From Desulfomonile tiedjei DSM 6799 (lineage in GTDB: Bacteria; Desulfobacterota; Desulfomonilia; Desulfomonilales; Desulfomonilaceae), in the NCBI RefSeq assembly GCF_000266945.1, contig NC_018025.1, positions 1,178,001 to 1,242,000 on the forward strand: 64,000 nt of DNA, read 5' to 3'. Of the stretch, positions 25,793-35,588 are shown in pieces. The position numbers were made by a program, and so were the translations under genes. Each line of letters starts with the position of its first letter. Position 1 is the first letter of the stretch. The notes below the pieces were generated by a model. It was not told the origin of the DNA and did no database searches. It was given only the letters and a program-made list of their open reading frames with translations.

Positions 25793-26772
25793 TCAGTAAC
25801 TCCTGCCCGCTGTTCGGGTTGCGCTGCTTTTTTATTGATCCACCCTGAAAAGAAGCCCCAATTCCAGCATAGTATGGTGCCCAGAATGAGGCCTGTAAAG
25901 GTGAGACTTTTTGAAACCGATTCAGTTTTCCACAAAAACCATGCAAAGAATAGGGCTGGAAAGACAATCACAAGAAAGGCCGCTGCTGCTTCTCTGCAAA
26001 GTGCCGCAAGAAACCCCAAAAAACATACAATCAGCAACGGCGGAATATAGTGGAGCTTACGGAACAATCCGTACTTCATGACCAACGGCCATTGAGAGGC
26101 TCCGTATCTTAACATCATGCGACAAAAACCCCTGTACGTGGAGGGTCTGTAATGGAACACCACTGCTGACGGGTTGTACATGAGTTTGTGGCCCTTTCGG
26201 ACTATCTTCAAATCCAGTTCGACATCTTCCCCGGGCCAGAGCGATTCGTCAAATCCGCCAACGTCCAAGAGGACTTGTTTTCGATACATTGAGTTACAGG
26301 AAGGGTTGTGCTCGGTTTCTCTGAGTTGTGCATCGGTCTTTATATATCCAGTGATAAAACCTATGGATTTAAGAAACTCCTGGACAATTCTGCCCGTCTC
26401 CGTTTCATCATCGGGACTTTTTTGATCTCCGCCCGTGCCGGCAATGCGAGGGTCCGCAAACGGAACTTCGAGTTCCTTGAGCCACCGAGCGTCCACCAGG
26501 CAATCACCATCCGTGAAAGCCACAAATTCGCCCCTTGCTGCGGTGATGCCGATATTCCGCGCGCGGGAAGGGCCTCCTCTTGATAGACGAATTAGCCGTA
26601 CCTCGGAATATCGATCGCACAGTTCAGGAGTTCCGTCTGTGGAACCATCATCCACGATGATGATTTCAAGACTGTCGTGATCGAGAAGCAAGAGCGATTC
26701 AATGCATTTTTCGATCGTCTTTCGGCTGTTGTACACCGGAATAACGATGGAAACTCTGGGTTCTCCTGTCAT
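25789..26772 (-). CDS. Family 2 glycosyltransferase with C-terminal membrane segments
   Basis: 327 residues. The GT-A core shows VSIVIPVYNSRKTIEKCIESLL, DDGSTDGTPELC, FTDGDC (metal-binding DxD-type) and GGFDESLWPGEDVELDLKI with the catalytic acidic patch. Two or three hydrophobic helices near the C-terminus (about 240-310) anchor it to the inner membrane. Its ATG overlaps the stop of the radical SAM gene, and its stop overlaps the DsbA-like gene. It should transfer a sugar to a lipid or surface glycan made by this operon. Confidence 0.85.
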   Translation of the reverse strand: MTGEPRVSIVIPVYNSRKTIEKCIESLLLLDHDSLEIIIVDDGSTDGTPELCDRYSEVRLIRLSRGGPSRARNIGITAARGEFVAFTDGDCLVDARWLKELEVPFADPRIAGTGGDQKSPDDETETGRIVQEFLKSIGFITGYIKTDAQLRETEHNPSCNSMYRKQVLLDVGGFDESLWPGEDVELDLKIVRKGHKLMYNPSAVVFHYRPSTYRGFCRMMLRYGASQWPLVMKYGLFRKLHYIPPLLIVCFLGFLAALCREAAAAFLVIVFPALFFAWFLWKTESVSKSLTFTGLILGTILCWNWGFFSGWINKKAAQPEQRAGVTE

Positions 26773-28208
26773 GTGGCCCGTCTCTCGTTCCAGAGATAAG
26801 AGAGAAAATTCCTGGCGCCCCGCAGTTTTCGATAAAGATCGGACATGCTCCGTGTCTGGAACAGAAACTTCAGCATGTAAGACGGGCGAAAATAGAACTT
26901 CTTGAGCCCCTCATCCACCGCTTGTTTCACTCTATCTCTGCTGAGGCCCGGATAATCCACCACTGCTGCTTGTTCACCGTCTTCGAGCCACAAATCCCAT
27001 TGCTCTGTCTTTAAGAGACCGTTTTCTTTGCAGTAGTCGAAATATCGCGTTCCCGGAAACGGAACCGCCCCGGAAAACTGCACAGTGTGCAGACCCAATC
27101 CAAGGGCCATATCGATAGTCTTCCCGATCGAATCTTCCGTCTCACCAGGTAAGCCGATGACAAAACACCCATGCACATCCAGTTTGGTTTTGTGAGCGAG
27201 CTCCATGAATCGGCGGGCATCATCGACACTCTCTCTTTTTTGCATGTGCGTGAGCACGTTCGAGTCACCGGATTCGAACCCTACCAGCAGCTCCCTGCAT
27301 CCCGCAGCTTTCAGAATGCGAAACAGCTCCTCATCAGCAGTGTCGGTCCTGGCATTTACGGAAAATTTTACTTTGAGCCCCCGTTTCACAATTTCTTCGC
27401 ATATGGCAACGGCATTTGATTTGATCAGTGTGAAGGTGTCGTCTTCGAAGAAGAATTCTCCTCCCTGCACGACTTTCGGACACAGTGCAATATCTCGCTC
27501 CATCTCGTCCACAACGTTTTCAGGAGATCTCAGCCGGACCTTACGGCCGTGCATTACCTGGGGCCAGAGACAAAACGTGCAGGAATGCGGACATCCTCGA
27601 CCGGAAAAGATATCCACGTACGGGTAGAGCTTTGAGCCGTCGAAGTATCGCAGGAGGTCCAAATGATGCCATGCAGGAAACGGCAAGGAGTCCAAATCTT
27701 CTATGAGAGGTCTGAATACGGTGCGTTTGGGCTTGCCTCGATCCAGGAAACAAATGCCATTGACGGTTTCTAGGTGAGGGTAGTTCTTTACCACGTCCAG
27801 GACGGTGTAGTCGTATTCTCCTATGCAAATAGCATCCACAGCACCGTCTGCAAGCTCGATCGTTTCTTCCGGGCGAGCCGACGCATGGGGACCCACCATG
27901 AGAACCGTAGCACCTGCCTCTTTGCACATGCGGGCGCATTCGATATCGGAATATATGGAAGGCGTGGTTGAATCCAGAACCACAAAATCAGGGCGTTGTT
28001 CGTTCACCAGCCGCCGGAGTCGATCCTTGTCCCAATCCCGGGCAGGGAAGTCGAAGAGTTTGACCGGTATTCCTTCGCGTTCCAGCACTGCGGTTGCGTA
28101 GGCGAGCCAGTCCGGAGCACGCAACACTCTCCCTCGGGTTCGAGCAGCCCACCTCTGGGTTCTGTTAAAATCCTTTACGTATGGCTCATTTATGATGAAG
28201 ACGCTCAC
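26769..28208 (-). CDS. B12-binding radical SAM protein
   Basis: 479 residues from GTG 28208. An N-terminal cobalamin-binding-like domain (about 30-150; VVLDSTTPSIYSDIECARMCKEAGATVLMVGPHASARPEE) is followed by the radical SAM core with the cluster motif CPHSCTFCLWPQ (CxxxCxxC) at about residue 205, and the TIM-barrel motifs FFEDDTF, ELLVGFESGD and GCFVIGLPGETEDS. Such enzymes methylate or rearrange unactivated carbons. Between two glycosyltransferases, it probably modifies a glycolipid or hopanoid-like lipid. It overlaps both neighbours by 4 bp. Confidence 0.85.
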   Translation of the reverse strand: MSVFIINEPYVKDFNRTQRWAARTRGRVLRAPDWLAYATAVLEREGIPVKLFDFPARDWDKDRLRRLVNEQRPDFVVLDSTTPSIYSDIECARMCKEAGATVLMVGPHASARPEETIELADGAVDAICIGEYDYTVLDVVKNYPHLETVNGICFLDRGKPKRTVFRPLIEDLDSLPFPAWHHLDLLRYFDGSKLYPYVDIFSGRGCPHSCTFCLWPQVMHGRKVRLRSPENVVDEMERDIALCPKVVQGGEFFFEDDTFTLIKSNAVAICEEIVKRGLKVKFSVNARTDTADEELFRILKAAGCRELLVGFESGDSNVLTHMQKRESVDDARRFMELAHKTKLDVHGCFVIGLPGETEDSIGKTIDMALGLGLHTVQFSGAVPFPGTRYFDYCKENGLLKTEQWDLWLEDGEQAAVVDYPGLSRDRVKQAVDEGLKKFYFRPSYMLKFLFQTRSMSDLYRKLRGARNFLSYLWNERRAT

Positions 28209-29446
28209 GGAGTATCCTGACCGTCCGCCTTGGTTTCAACCGATCTGACCAGAGATAAATGTCTTTGGGGCGGTTTCTCTGCAGCCTCTTTCTTGGACAT
28301 GCTGATTCTGAACATCCCCAGAAAAAAGGAAGAGAACACGACCTGGAACCCAAGCGCAATTACGGTTGTGGCGACGAAAACCGCATGGGTCGAGCCGAGA
28401 TTGCCTCTGTCACGTGCGAGCCAGGTTGCCAGAATGGCAGAATCCGCGAGCAATCCTATCCAAATCATGGCAGCGCCAATGACGATTCCAGCCTCAAGGG
28501 TGAACCAGTTCATGAGATTGCTGAATATTCTTCCGCTCATCTCGAAGGATTCGTTCATTGCGAAGGCCTTCGCGAAAGCCCCGAGGGAGAGAACCTGAAA
28601 TCCTAGCAGAGAGAAAAGACATCCCAGTGCCAACCAGTGAACCCCAAAATATTGACCCCACAGCGTGACCGGACCGAAGAGCAGTAACGCCTGAAAAAGG
28701 ACTCCTAACAGAAACAGGGCGCTTCCGGGAATTACGTACAGATAATCCGGGGCATAAAACAAGAGCAATCGGAGCGTGCGCCACCCGTCTCTGAACGATC
28801 TCAGATGAGGGGGTCTCGACCGGCCGTCCGGGTGGAGAGTAATGGGAATTTCCGTGATGCGCATCTGCTTGTTGGAAGCTTTGATGATCATCTCGATGGC
28901 GAATTCCATCCCATCCGCCTGCAAGTGCATCCGGTCGAACGCAGCTCGTGAGAATCCCCGCATTCCGCAGTATGCATCCGATGCGCCGGTCCGAAAAAAC
29001 AGGTTCATGGTTCCGGAAAGAAATGGATTTCCGAAGTACTGATGCAGAGGAGGCATCGCGGAAGGAAGAATGGTACCCTTCAGTCGGGTTCCCATGACGA
29101 GATCGTAGCCTTCTCGCAGTTTTTCTATGAACGGGCCCAACCCGCTCCAATCGTACGAATCGTCGGAATCCGCCATGATGCAGTACTTGCCATGAGATGC
29201 ATAAATGGCCGCTTTCAATGCCGAACCGTAGCCTTTGCGGTTTTCGGGAATCACCCGGGCACCGAGCGACTTGGCTATGAGCACAGACCTGTCGGTCGAC
29301 CCATTGTCACCTATGACCACCTCGCCTTTGACTCCCAAGGCGGCAAAGCACGCCAAGGCCTTTTCTATACAACGCCCGATGGTCTCCTCTTCATTGAGGC
29401 ACGGCATGACCGCGGAAACTTCGATTTCCGTATCGGGAAAGAGCAT
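28205..29446 (-). CDS. Family 2 glycosyltransferase, dolichyl-phosphate-type, membrane-bound
   Basis: 413 residues. The catalytic domain (about 10-235) has VSAVMPCLNEEETIGRCIEKAL, GDNGSTDRS, MADSDDSYDW (DxD) and MGTRLKG, as in polyprenyl-phosphate sugar transferases. The C-terminal part (about 240-385) holds four or so membrane helices. It starts at ATG 29446 with GGAG seven bases upstream and is the first gene of a four-gene operon with the radical SAM enzyme, a second glycosyltransferase and the DsbA-like protein. It probably loads a sugar on a polyprenyl carrier. Confidence 0.85.
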   Translation of the reverse strand: MLFPDTEIEVSAVMPCLNEEETIGRCIEKALACFAALGVKGEVVIGDNGSTDRSVLIAKSLGARVIPENRKGYGSALKAAIYASHGKYCIMADSDDSYDWSGLGPFIEKLREGYDLVMGTRLKGTILPSAMPPLHQYFGNPFLSGTMNLFFRTGASDAYCGMRGFSRAAFDRMHLQADGMEFAIEMIIKASNKQMRITEIPITLHPDGRSRPPHLRSFRDGWRTLRLLLFYAPDYLYVIPGSALFLLGVLFQALLLFGPVTLWGQYFGVHWLALGCLFSLLGFQVLSLGAFAKAFAMNESFEMSGRIFSNLMNWFTLEAGIVIGAAMIWIGLLADSAILATWLARDRGNLGSTHAVFVATTVIALGFQVVFSSFFLGMFRISMSKKEAAEKPPQRHLSLVRSVETKADGQDTP

Positions 29447-29824
29447 GAGAAAGCTCCGAATTCGTAGACAACGTCATTTGATTTCGCATCTTAGTCAGTT
29501 CCGAGCAGAGTCCCTGTGGTTCCGGCTGTTTTGATAGGCCTGGAGCGGAGTATCACAAGACATGCCGCACGGAAACGCTTTATGCGAAATCACTTGCAAG
29601 ACTGCATCTTTATACCTGTTTTGGGCCCTGGAATCAATAATGAAGAACTAGACGGGTATTGAGCAATAAATGAGAGCCCTTTCACCGAGTCCTCGGATTC
29701 TACCTGGAATTCTCATACCATTCTTTTCGAATGTTTTCATATGATGAGCCGGATATTCACCTGTTGACACGCAGTATACTCTTGATACAAATAAATACAT
29801 ATTTTAGATGAAGGGTGCATTAAG

Positions 29825-29986
29825 GTAAGGACCACACTGAATGTTGACGACAATCTGCTTAAATAGGCATGCGAATTAACAGGGATTAGAGAAAAAACCA
29901 CATTGGTGAAACTTGGACCTGAAGCTCTGATAGCCAGAGAAAGTGTAAGAGGCTGGTACAATCTGGCGGGACAGGAAAGCAATTGA
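29825..29986 (+). pseudogene. Decayed VapB-type antitoxin
   Basis: The frame reads VRTTLNVDDNLLK, an in-frame TAG, then ACELTGIREKTTLVKLG and PEALIARESVRG, which is unmistakably the short ribbon-helix VapB antitoxin family (usual: MRTTLNIDDxLL..A..LTGIREKT). The start codon is changed to GTA and there is an internal stop. It is followed by a VapC remnant. Dead by inspection. The rest of the 29447-30200 gap has no other recognised content. Confidence 0.75.
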
Positions 29987-30023
29987 AAGCCATCCCAAGA
30001 TGACGAATCACGGAGCAGTGGAG

Positions 30024-30080
30024 GTGGTCCTTGTGGACACATCAGTGTGGCGAACCTGTGCCATGCGGAGCCCAGGGTGA
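30024..30080 (+). pseudogene. Remnant of VapC toxin start
   Basis: GTG 30024 begins VVLVDTSVW, the opening of PIN-domain VapC toxins, including the first catalytic Asp. The frame then breaks off at a stop 19 codons in, and no further PIN motifs follow. It lies directly after the decayed antitoxin, in the normal vapB-vapC order, so the whole locus is a dead toxin-antitoxin pair. Confidence 0.6.
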
Positions 30081-30200
30081 CACGATGGGCTGCGGACTTG
30101 ATCCCGACTGAATGGTGGGACGGTGAGAGGAGCATTTTGGATTCAGACAAGCTATGTGGCCTATTCAGACCACCGGTCTTGTTCTTTTGGGGAGGTTACC

Positions 30201-33200
30201 GTGAAAATAAGATTTCAGCCGAAGATAGCCCTTATGGTAGTGTGCGCCTTCTTTTTCTGTTTAACTGCCGCCAATTGCGTCGCGAGTGAATCGGCCACAA
30301 AAGCAAAGGCTGCTAAAAACCCTTATCCGTACATCATAAATACACTGCCTGTAGATGGGTACGTCAAAAAACTGATAATCCCGAAAAGTTCTCCCAATTT
30401 CCTCTATGCACTGGTTCGGAATGACGGGGGCCCTAAACCTACTGACAAAACTGGTCTGTATATTTTTGACATTTCTGATGTGACCAAAATCGGCCAAATC
30501 ACATTTTTTCCCGTAACCAGTCCGATAGGAATGGACATGAGTCCCGACGAGAAAACCCTGTTTTTGTACAGTACGTATTTTCAAGGGCAGGATCCGAAAG
30601 GTTGGTACGGTGTTATTGCATTGGATATTAACAACCCAAAAGCATTGCGAGAGGTTGGAAGAGTTGAGCTGGATATTCTAAAGGCTCGTCTTTCTGCTGA
30701 TGGTAAATATCTCTTCGTTTCAGAACGATACCTCACGAAGAAGAATGCAGAACGGTCTATTTTTCACATCTTTCAGGTATTTCATGATAGTGGTCCTAAA
30801 CTGCTCGCAAGCGTCAAGGACCCGAAAAGGTACTCTACACCCGCATATGAATTTTACCCACTTCCCGACGGCAAACACTTGCTGGTTCAAAATGTGCATA
30901 AGAATTTAACGGTCTTTGATATTTCCAATCCGTTGAGTCCAAAAGTGGAGTTAGAGAGAGAAAGTCACATAGGGGACCCCAAGGCTATTCTGCCCAACGG
31001 AATTCTTCTCTTGACTGATGAACGGGCCGAAATCTTAGGAAAATTCTTCCCGAAAACTGAGAGATTGGGTGCATTGCAAGGCAACTATTCTGGTGCAGAA
31101 GTGACTTTTGTCAGCGACGAGACAATCTATCTTTCTACAGTGGACAATGCACTCCATATTATCGATGTAAGTGACCCGAAATCTCCGAAGGCCATATCCG
31201 AATACGTTATGCCCCAGTATATAAGTTCAGCCGCACCGGCACGAAACAGCAACATTGTTTTTGTAGGACTGAATGGATCAATTATGGTGATCGATCCCGA
31301 CAAAGCGGTCGTCACCTCCGCGCGACTTCGCGCCGCGCATGCTGATGCTTTGAGGCAGTATCACCACAAGGACGTCAAGCAAGACTATGAAAAAACTAGA
31401 ATCGCAATCAATCTTCTTGAAGCTGCCGGTATCAGAACAGCCGTCAAAGAGCGGCCCCGGGGACTTTCCGATAAGGCATTCGCGAGTATCCTGAACGACT
31501 ATGGATTCTTCCTGGAAAAAGTATTTCGAATGGCGGAAGCGATTGAGATCTACAAGAAGGCGATCACATTGGACCCGACACGCTCAGTGGCGTACCTGAA
31601 TCTTGGCGGATGTTTACAGAACCAGTTGCCAGTGGTTGAATCGTTTCAGGAAAAAATTGAACTAACGAAGGAAATAAAGCACGCTTACCTGCAATACAAA
31701 AGACTTAAAGGAAAGTCCACACCCGCAATCGATTCCTTTCTCAGCCTTAATATCGTCGATCATCCCATTGATAATTTCTGCGAATACGTGGCGGCCTACG
31801 CCAATCAAGGGCGGCTCGGTGAGATATTTGGCTCGGGTAATTCAGTTTTGAAGTCCGATGAAAGTGGAACTATGCACGTAGAGATCGAGTACGGAGGCAC
31901 CGCACATATTCCTTGGGTCAGCTTGACGGACAACAGCACAAATAAGGGGATTTCAGAGGCTGACGATGGGAATGAAATGGCCGAAGAAGATGGAAATGAT
32001 GACAATTCATGGACACAGAGAATTGAATTAGTCCCGTTCTCCGATGGGCATCATTTGCTGTATCATAACTATAAGGAATATTTAGTCCGTTCGTCACCTG
32101 TTGGTGCGGCACGAAACAAAGGAAATGCCTGCCGCTTTTCTGTGCATGTCACAGAATCGTTCGATAAGAAATCAGTCGACACTGAATTATGTAAACGTAT
32201 ACAGGCTTCGTCGCCTGAATATATCCGTTTCGATCAGCCTCATTCGATCACAAATGAGATGATTGGTAAGAGCGGCTTTTCAGAAACGGGCGTGGGTAAA
32301 GCAGGAAAAATAGACTTCGACAACGATGGAAAAGAAGAGACTCTCGTCGAACTCCTATATGCAAGTGGCGCCGGACCGGGTTGTGGATATGATTTCTTTG
32401 ATTTGTTGAACGCTGAAGAAGACGGATTCTCCAATTCAAAGAAAAGGCAACTATTGCACGAATTACAGGGAATCCGACTCAATGAACGACACCCTGTTCC
32501 TCACTGTCAGGGCAATGTCACCGGATGGTTCCGATATAACGGCATTACGTATTACGAAACCAAGTATCCGGGAGAACAGCCGGAATATGAAGGACAAGAA
32601 TTCCATACTGTCTCGTACATAAAGAATGGGAAGATACATAGGGTCTGCGAAGCATCTTTCAGAGTCCGAATCGAAGGTGAGTATCGGCAAGAAGCGATAC
32701 AGAATCGGTCGAGAGAATCCCAGGCTGACCTCTCATTGAATGAACGATTGATGCGTGCCGCCGGACAGCATCGTTTGGAAGCGGTGAAGAACCTGCTGGC
32801 ACAAGGTGCGGACGTGAATGCAAAGTGGGAGGACGGCCGAACAGTCCTCATGCAGGCCGTGCTGTCGACAAATCTCGAACTTGTGAGATTTCTCCTCGAT
32901 AAGGGAGCTGACGTCAATGCAACAGACCAATCCGGAACGGCCCTGATGTATGCTGCCGAGCGAGGACAATTTGAAATCATGAAAGTCCTCCTCGATAAGG
33001 GAGCTGACGTCAATGCCAGAGGTAACAGCGGCATTACGGCTCTCATATACGCTGCAAGGTCGCGAAATGTCGAAGCGGTAAAACTCCTTATTGACAAGGG
33101 CGCTGACGTGAAGGCCAAGACCGAATCGGATGAAACGGCCTTTCTTAGCGCTGCCGCCTTAGGAAATCTCGAACTTGTGAAACTCCTCGTTGATAAGGGG

Positions 33201-34850
33201 GCGAATATACATGACGAGGGCGCATACGGTGGCACGGCCCTCATGTCCGCTGCGTTCCAGGGAAACCTGGAGCTCATGAAATTCCTCGTCGATAAGGGCG
33301 TGGACGTGAGAACCAAGAACCAAAAGGGCGACACTGCGCTCATGAGTGCTGTCGTGAGGACCAACTTCGAAGTCCTCCAGTTCCTCATCGATAGAGGTGT
33401 AGATGTCAATGCAATGAACAAATACGGAGACACGGCCCTCATGGTGGCTGCCGCGCGGGGACGTATCGAAGTCGTCAAACTCCTGATCTACAAGGGAGCC
33501 GATGTCAATGCGATGGGCAGACTCGGGCAAACGCCACTTCTGAAAGCTACCGAAGGGAATCGTCTCGATATCATGAAGCTCCTGATCGACAAAGGAGCTC
33601 AGGTCAAAGGCAATATCGGCGCTCCGGTCCTGATAGAGGCTGTCAGAAAGAACAATCTGGATCTCATTAAATTCCTTCTGAATCATGGAGCCGACGTTAA
33701 TGCCAAAGATCGAAGAGACCAGGGAGTCATCCTGAACGCAACCGTCGAGATCCGCATTGGTGGCGGAGCCGATCCAGATGACGCGACCGACGGAGGCAAG
33801 ACTGCTCTGATGACCGCTGCTTCGGCGGGAAACCTTGAACTCATCACATTCCTCATCGATCAGGGGGCTGACGTGTATGCCAAAGACCTTTACGGTGGGA
33901 CGGTCCTCATGTACGCCGCGTCCCAATCAAACATCGAAGTCTTGAAGTTCTTCATCGACAAGGGCCTCGACGTCAAAAGCAAGAACAACAAGGGCGATAC
34001 CACGCTCATGTCTGCCGCGTCCGGGGGAAACCTGGAAGTCATGAAGTTCCTCGTCGATAATGGCGTGGATGTCAATGCAGCAAACAAGAACGGCGACACA
34101 GCGCTCACGGCCCACGCATCGCAGCAAAACCTCGACGTCTTTCAATTCCTGATCGATAGAGGGGCCGATGTGAATGCAAAAAGTAAAGACGGCACAACGG
34201 TCCTCATGCGCGTTTCCACGGGTGGAAATCTCCGAGCCGTGAAGTTCCTCATTAGTAAGGGAGCCGATGTAAATGCAGTGGGCAGGCACGGCGAAACGGC
34301 ACTTCTGTTCGCCACCATGACAGATCGTCTCGAGATTATGAAATTCCTCGTCGACAAGGGAGCTGACGTCAATATCAAAGGAAATAACAGCTACACGCCT
34401 TTAATGGAGGCTGCCAGAAATGGACATCTCGAAGCCGTGAAGTTCCTCATCGACAAGGGAGCAGACGTCAATGCGAGAGACGAGCGAGGGCGAATGGTCA
34501 TCCGGAAGTCTGGTATGTCGATGGAAATTCCTTTCGACGGAGGAACCGATCTCGATGCCAGGACAATGGTAGGAAGCACAGCCCTCATGGCCGCAGTGGA
34601 ATCAGGAAATCTCGAAGTGGTGAAGGTCCTTATCGCCAATGGGGCCGATCTCAACGTCAGGTGCAGGCACGGCGAAACGGCTCTGGGCCTTGCCTCCGCC
34701 CGTAACAAGCCCGAAATTGTCCAATACTTGGAGGCTCATGGCGCAAAACCGTCAGATGAATCTCCTCGCTCGAATCCTCATGGCGCGAAGCCATCAGGCG
34801 CACCTCCGCCGCTCCCCCCGATAGAGGGGACGAAGCTCCTCTCAAGATGA
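30201..34850 (+). CDS. Exported LVIVD-like/TPR/ankyrin-repeat protein
   Basis: 1549 residues from GTG 30201 (GGGGAGG five bases upstream). A signal peptide (VKIRFQPKIALMVVCAFFFC ending near CVA) is followed by a beta-propeller-like region with recurring FDISDVTKI, FDISNPLSP and IIDVSDPKSP strands (about 45-390), a TPR-like segment (about 440-490), an unassigned region, and 19 ankyrin repeats (about 845-1530) with the consensus DKGADVNA. Two odd inserts interrupt the ankyrin array at matching places. It should be an exported or periplasmic scaffold; binding partners are unknown. The longer frame to 30123 lacks a ribosome-binding site. Confidence 0.75.
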   Translation: MKIRFQPKIALMVVCAFFFCLTAANCVASESATKAKAAKNPYPYIINTLPVDGYVKKLIIPKSSPNFLYALVRNDGGPKPTDKTGLYIFDISDVTKIGQITFFPVTSPIGMDMSPDEKTLFLYSTYFQGQDPKGWYGVIALDINNPKALREVGRVELDILKARLSADGKYLFVSERYLTKKNAERSIFHIFQVFHDSGPKLLASVKDPKRYSTPAYEFYPLPDGKHLLVQNVHKNLTVFDISNPLSPKVELERESHIGDPKAILPNGILLLTDERAEILGKFFPKTERLGALQGNYSGAEVTFVSDETIYLSTVDNALHIIDVSDPKSPKAISEYVMPQYISSAAPARNSNIVFVGLNGSIMVIDPDKAVVTSARLRAAHADALRQYHHKDVKQDYEKTRIAINLLEAAGIRTAVKERPRGLSDKAFASILNDYGFFLEKVFRMAEAIEIYKKAITLDPTRSVAYLNLGGCLQNQLPVVESFQEKIELTKEIKHAYLQYKRLKGKSTPAIDSFLSLNIVDHPIDNFCEYVAAYANQGRLGEIFGSGNSVLKSDESGTMHVEIEYGGTAHIPWVSLTDNSTNKGISEADDGNEMAEEDGNDDNSWTQRIELVPFSDGHHLLYHNYKEYLVRSSPVGAARNKGNACRFSVHVTESFDKKSVDTELCKRIQASSPEYIRFDQPHSITNEMIGKSGFSETGVGKAGKIDFDNDGKEETLVELLYASGAGPGCGYDFFDLLNAEEDGFSNSKKRQLLHELQGIRLNERHPVPHCQGNVTGWFRYNGITYYETKYPGEQPEYEGQEFHTVSYIKNGKIHRVCEASFRVRIEGEYRQEAIQNRSRESQADLSLNERLMRAAGQHRLEAVKNLLAQGADVNAKWEDGRTVLMQAVLSTNLELVRFLLDKGADVNATDQSGTALMYAAERGQFEIMKVLLDKGADVNARGNSGITALIYAARSRNVEAVKLLIDKGADVKAKTESDETAFLSAAALGNLELVKLLVDKGANIHDEGAYGGTALMSAAFQGNLELMKFLVDKGVDVRTKNQKGDTALMSAVVRTNFEVLQFLIDRGVDVNAMNKYGDTALMVAAARGRIEVVKLLIYKGADVNAMGRLGQTPLLKATEGNRLDIMKLLIDKGAQVKGNIGAPVLIEAVRKNNLDLIKFLLNHGADVNAKDRRDQGVILNATVEIRIGGGADPDDATDGGKTALMTAASAGNLELITFLIDQGADVYAKDLYGGTVLMYAASQSNIEVLKFFIDKGLDVKSKNNKGDTTLMSAASGGNLEVMKFLVDNGVDVNAANKNGDTALTAHASQQNLDVFQFLIDRGADVNAKSKDGTTVLMRVSTGGNLRAVKFLISKGADVNAVGRHGETALLFATMTDRLEIMKFLVDKGADVNIKGNNSYTPLMEAARNGHLEAVKFLIDKGADVNARDERGRMVIRKSGMSMEIPFDGGTDLDARTMVGSTALMAAVESGNLEVVKVLIANGADLNVRCRHGETALGLASARNKPEIVQYLEAHGAKPSDESPRSNPHGAKPSGAPPPLPPIEGTKLLSR

Positions 34851-35032
34851 AAGCGACTATTTCAGATGTTCTTGAACAGTTGCCGTGGGAATTCTGGGGA
34901 CATCATGCTTAATTCTGGAACTCCTATCCAATCCTTCCGGGCTAGGATTCCGGAATCGGACGGGGATCTACAGGGGTCGAGCTTGCGTCTCGAGAGAAAG
35001 TCATCATTTCCCAGAGACCTGCCGGTGAGCGA

Positions 35033-35282
35033 AGCGAACCGCGAACGTTTTGCCAGAGTGTCTGAATGACTGTCATTGCGAGCGAAGCGAAGCAATCGCC
35101 TGAAATTAAGCGCCTGAGTGCCAGGCGATTGCCACGTCGCTGCGCTCCTCGCAATGACAACGATTAAGTTAGTGCTGAATCGTGGATTCCTAGCTGTTCG
35201 CGGACGTTTTCCGTCAACATGGGTCGGCAGAGACGCCGACCTCCACCAGGAAAGTTGAAAGTGGATGCTCTTATTTTAACGC
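35033..35282. repeat. Dispersed repeat, copy B (partner at 7911)
   Basis: About 250 bp almost identical to 7911-8158, with the same palindromic core and GGTCGGCAGAGACGCCGACC-type end. It sits in the 34851-35588 gap. Next to it, at 35284-35367, are C-rich and G-rich tracts around TTTATTAAAGGG and TTTCATAAAGGG, which look like two further short palindromes. Confidence 0.8.
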
Positions 35283-35524
35283 CTATCCCCCTACCCCCCC
35301 CTTTATTAAAGGGGGAATTGCAGGTGCCTTCTTCACCCCCCTTTCATAAAGGGGGGAAGGGGGGATTTTTCCCACGAATAACTGAATCGATACTTACCAG
35401 GTAACCTCTCAGTTTTGCGCGAGGATATAGATGGCCACGTGGCAAAGATCCTCTGCCGGGGACTCTCGTCGCAGATAGCGTTACAAAAATTTCGTTAGTG
35501 CTCCAAAATTTCCACCGGGCACCC

Positions 35525-35574
35525 TTGACCTTCCCCCATACATGACTTATGGTCATAAAAGACTTGAAGTCATG
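35525..35574 (+). promoter_or_regulatory. Promoter and probable operator of the tetR gene
   Basis: TTGACC (35525-35530) and TATGGT (35548-35553) have a 17-bp spacer. Two overlapping palindromes cover the -10: CATGACTT (35541-35548) with AAGTCATG (35567-35574), and ATGAC-N5-GTCAT (35542-35556). This is the usual place for autoregulation by the TetR protein encoded 14 bp downstream, which may also control the pump genes. Confidence 0.5.
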
Positions 35575-35588
35575 AGTAGGGGAAGCCT

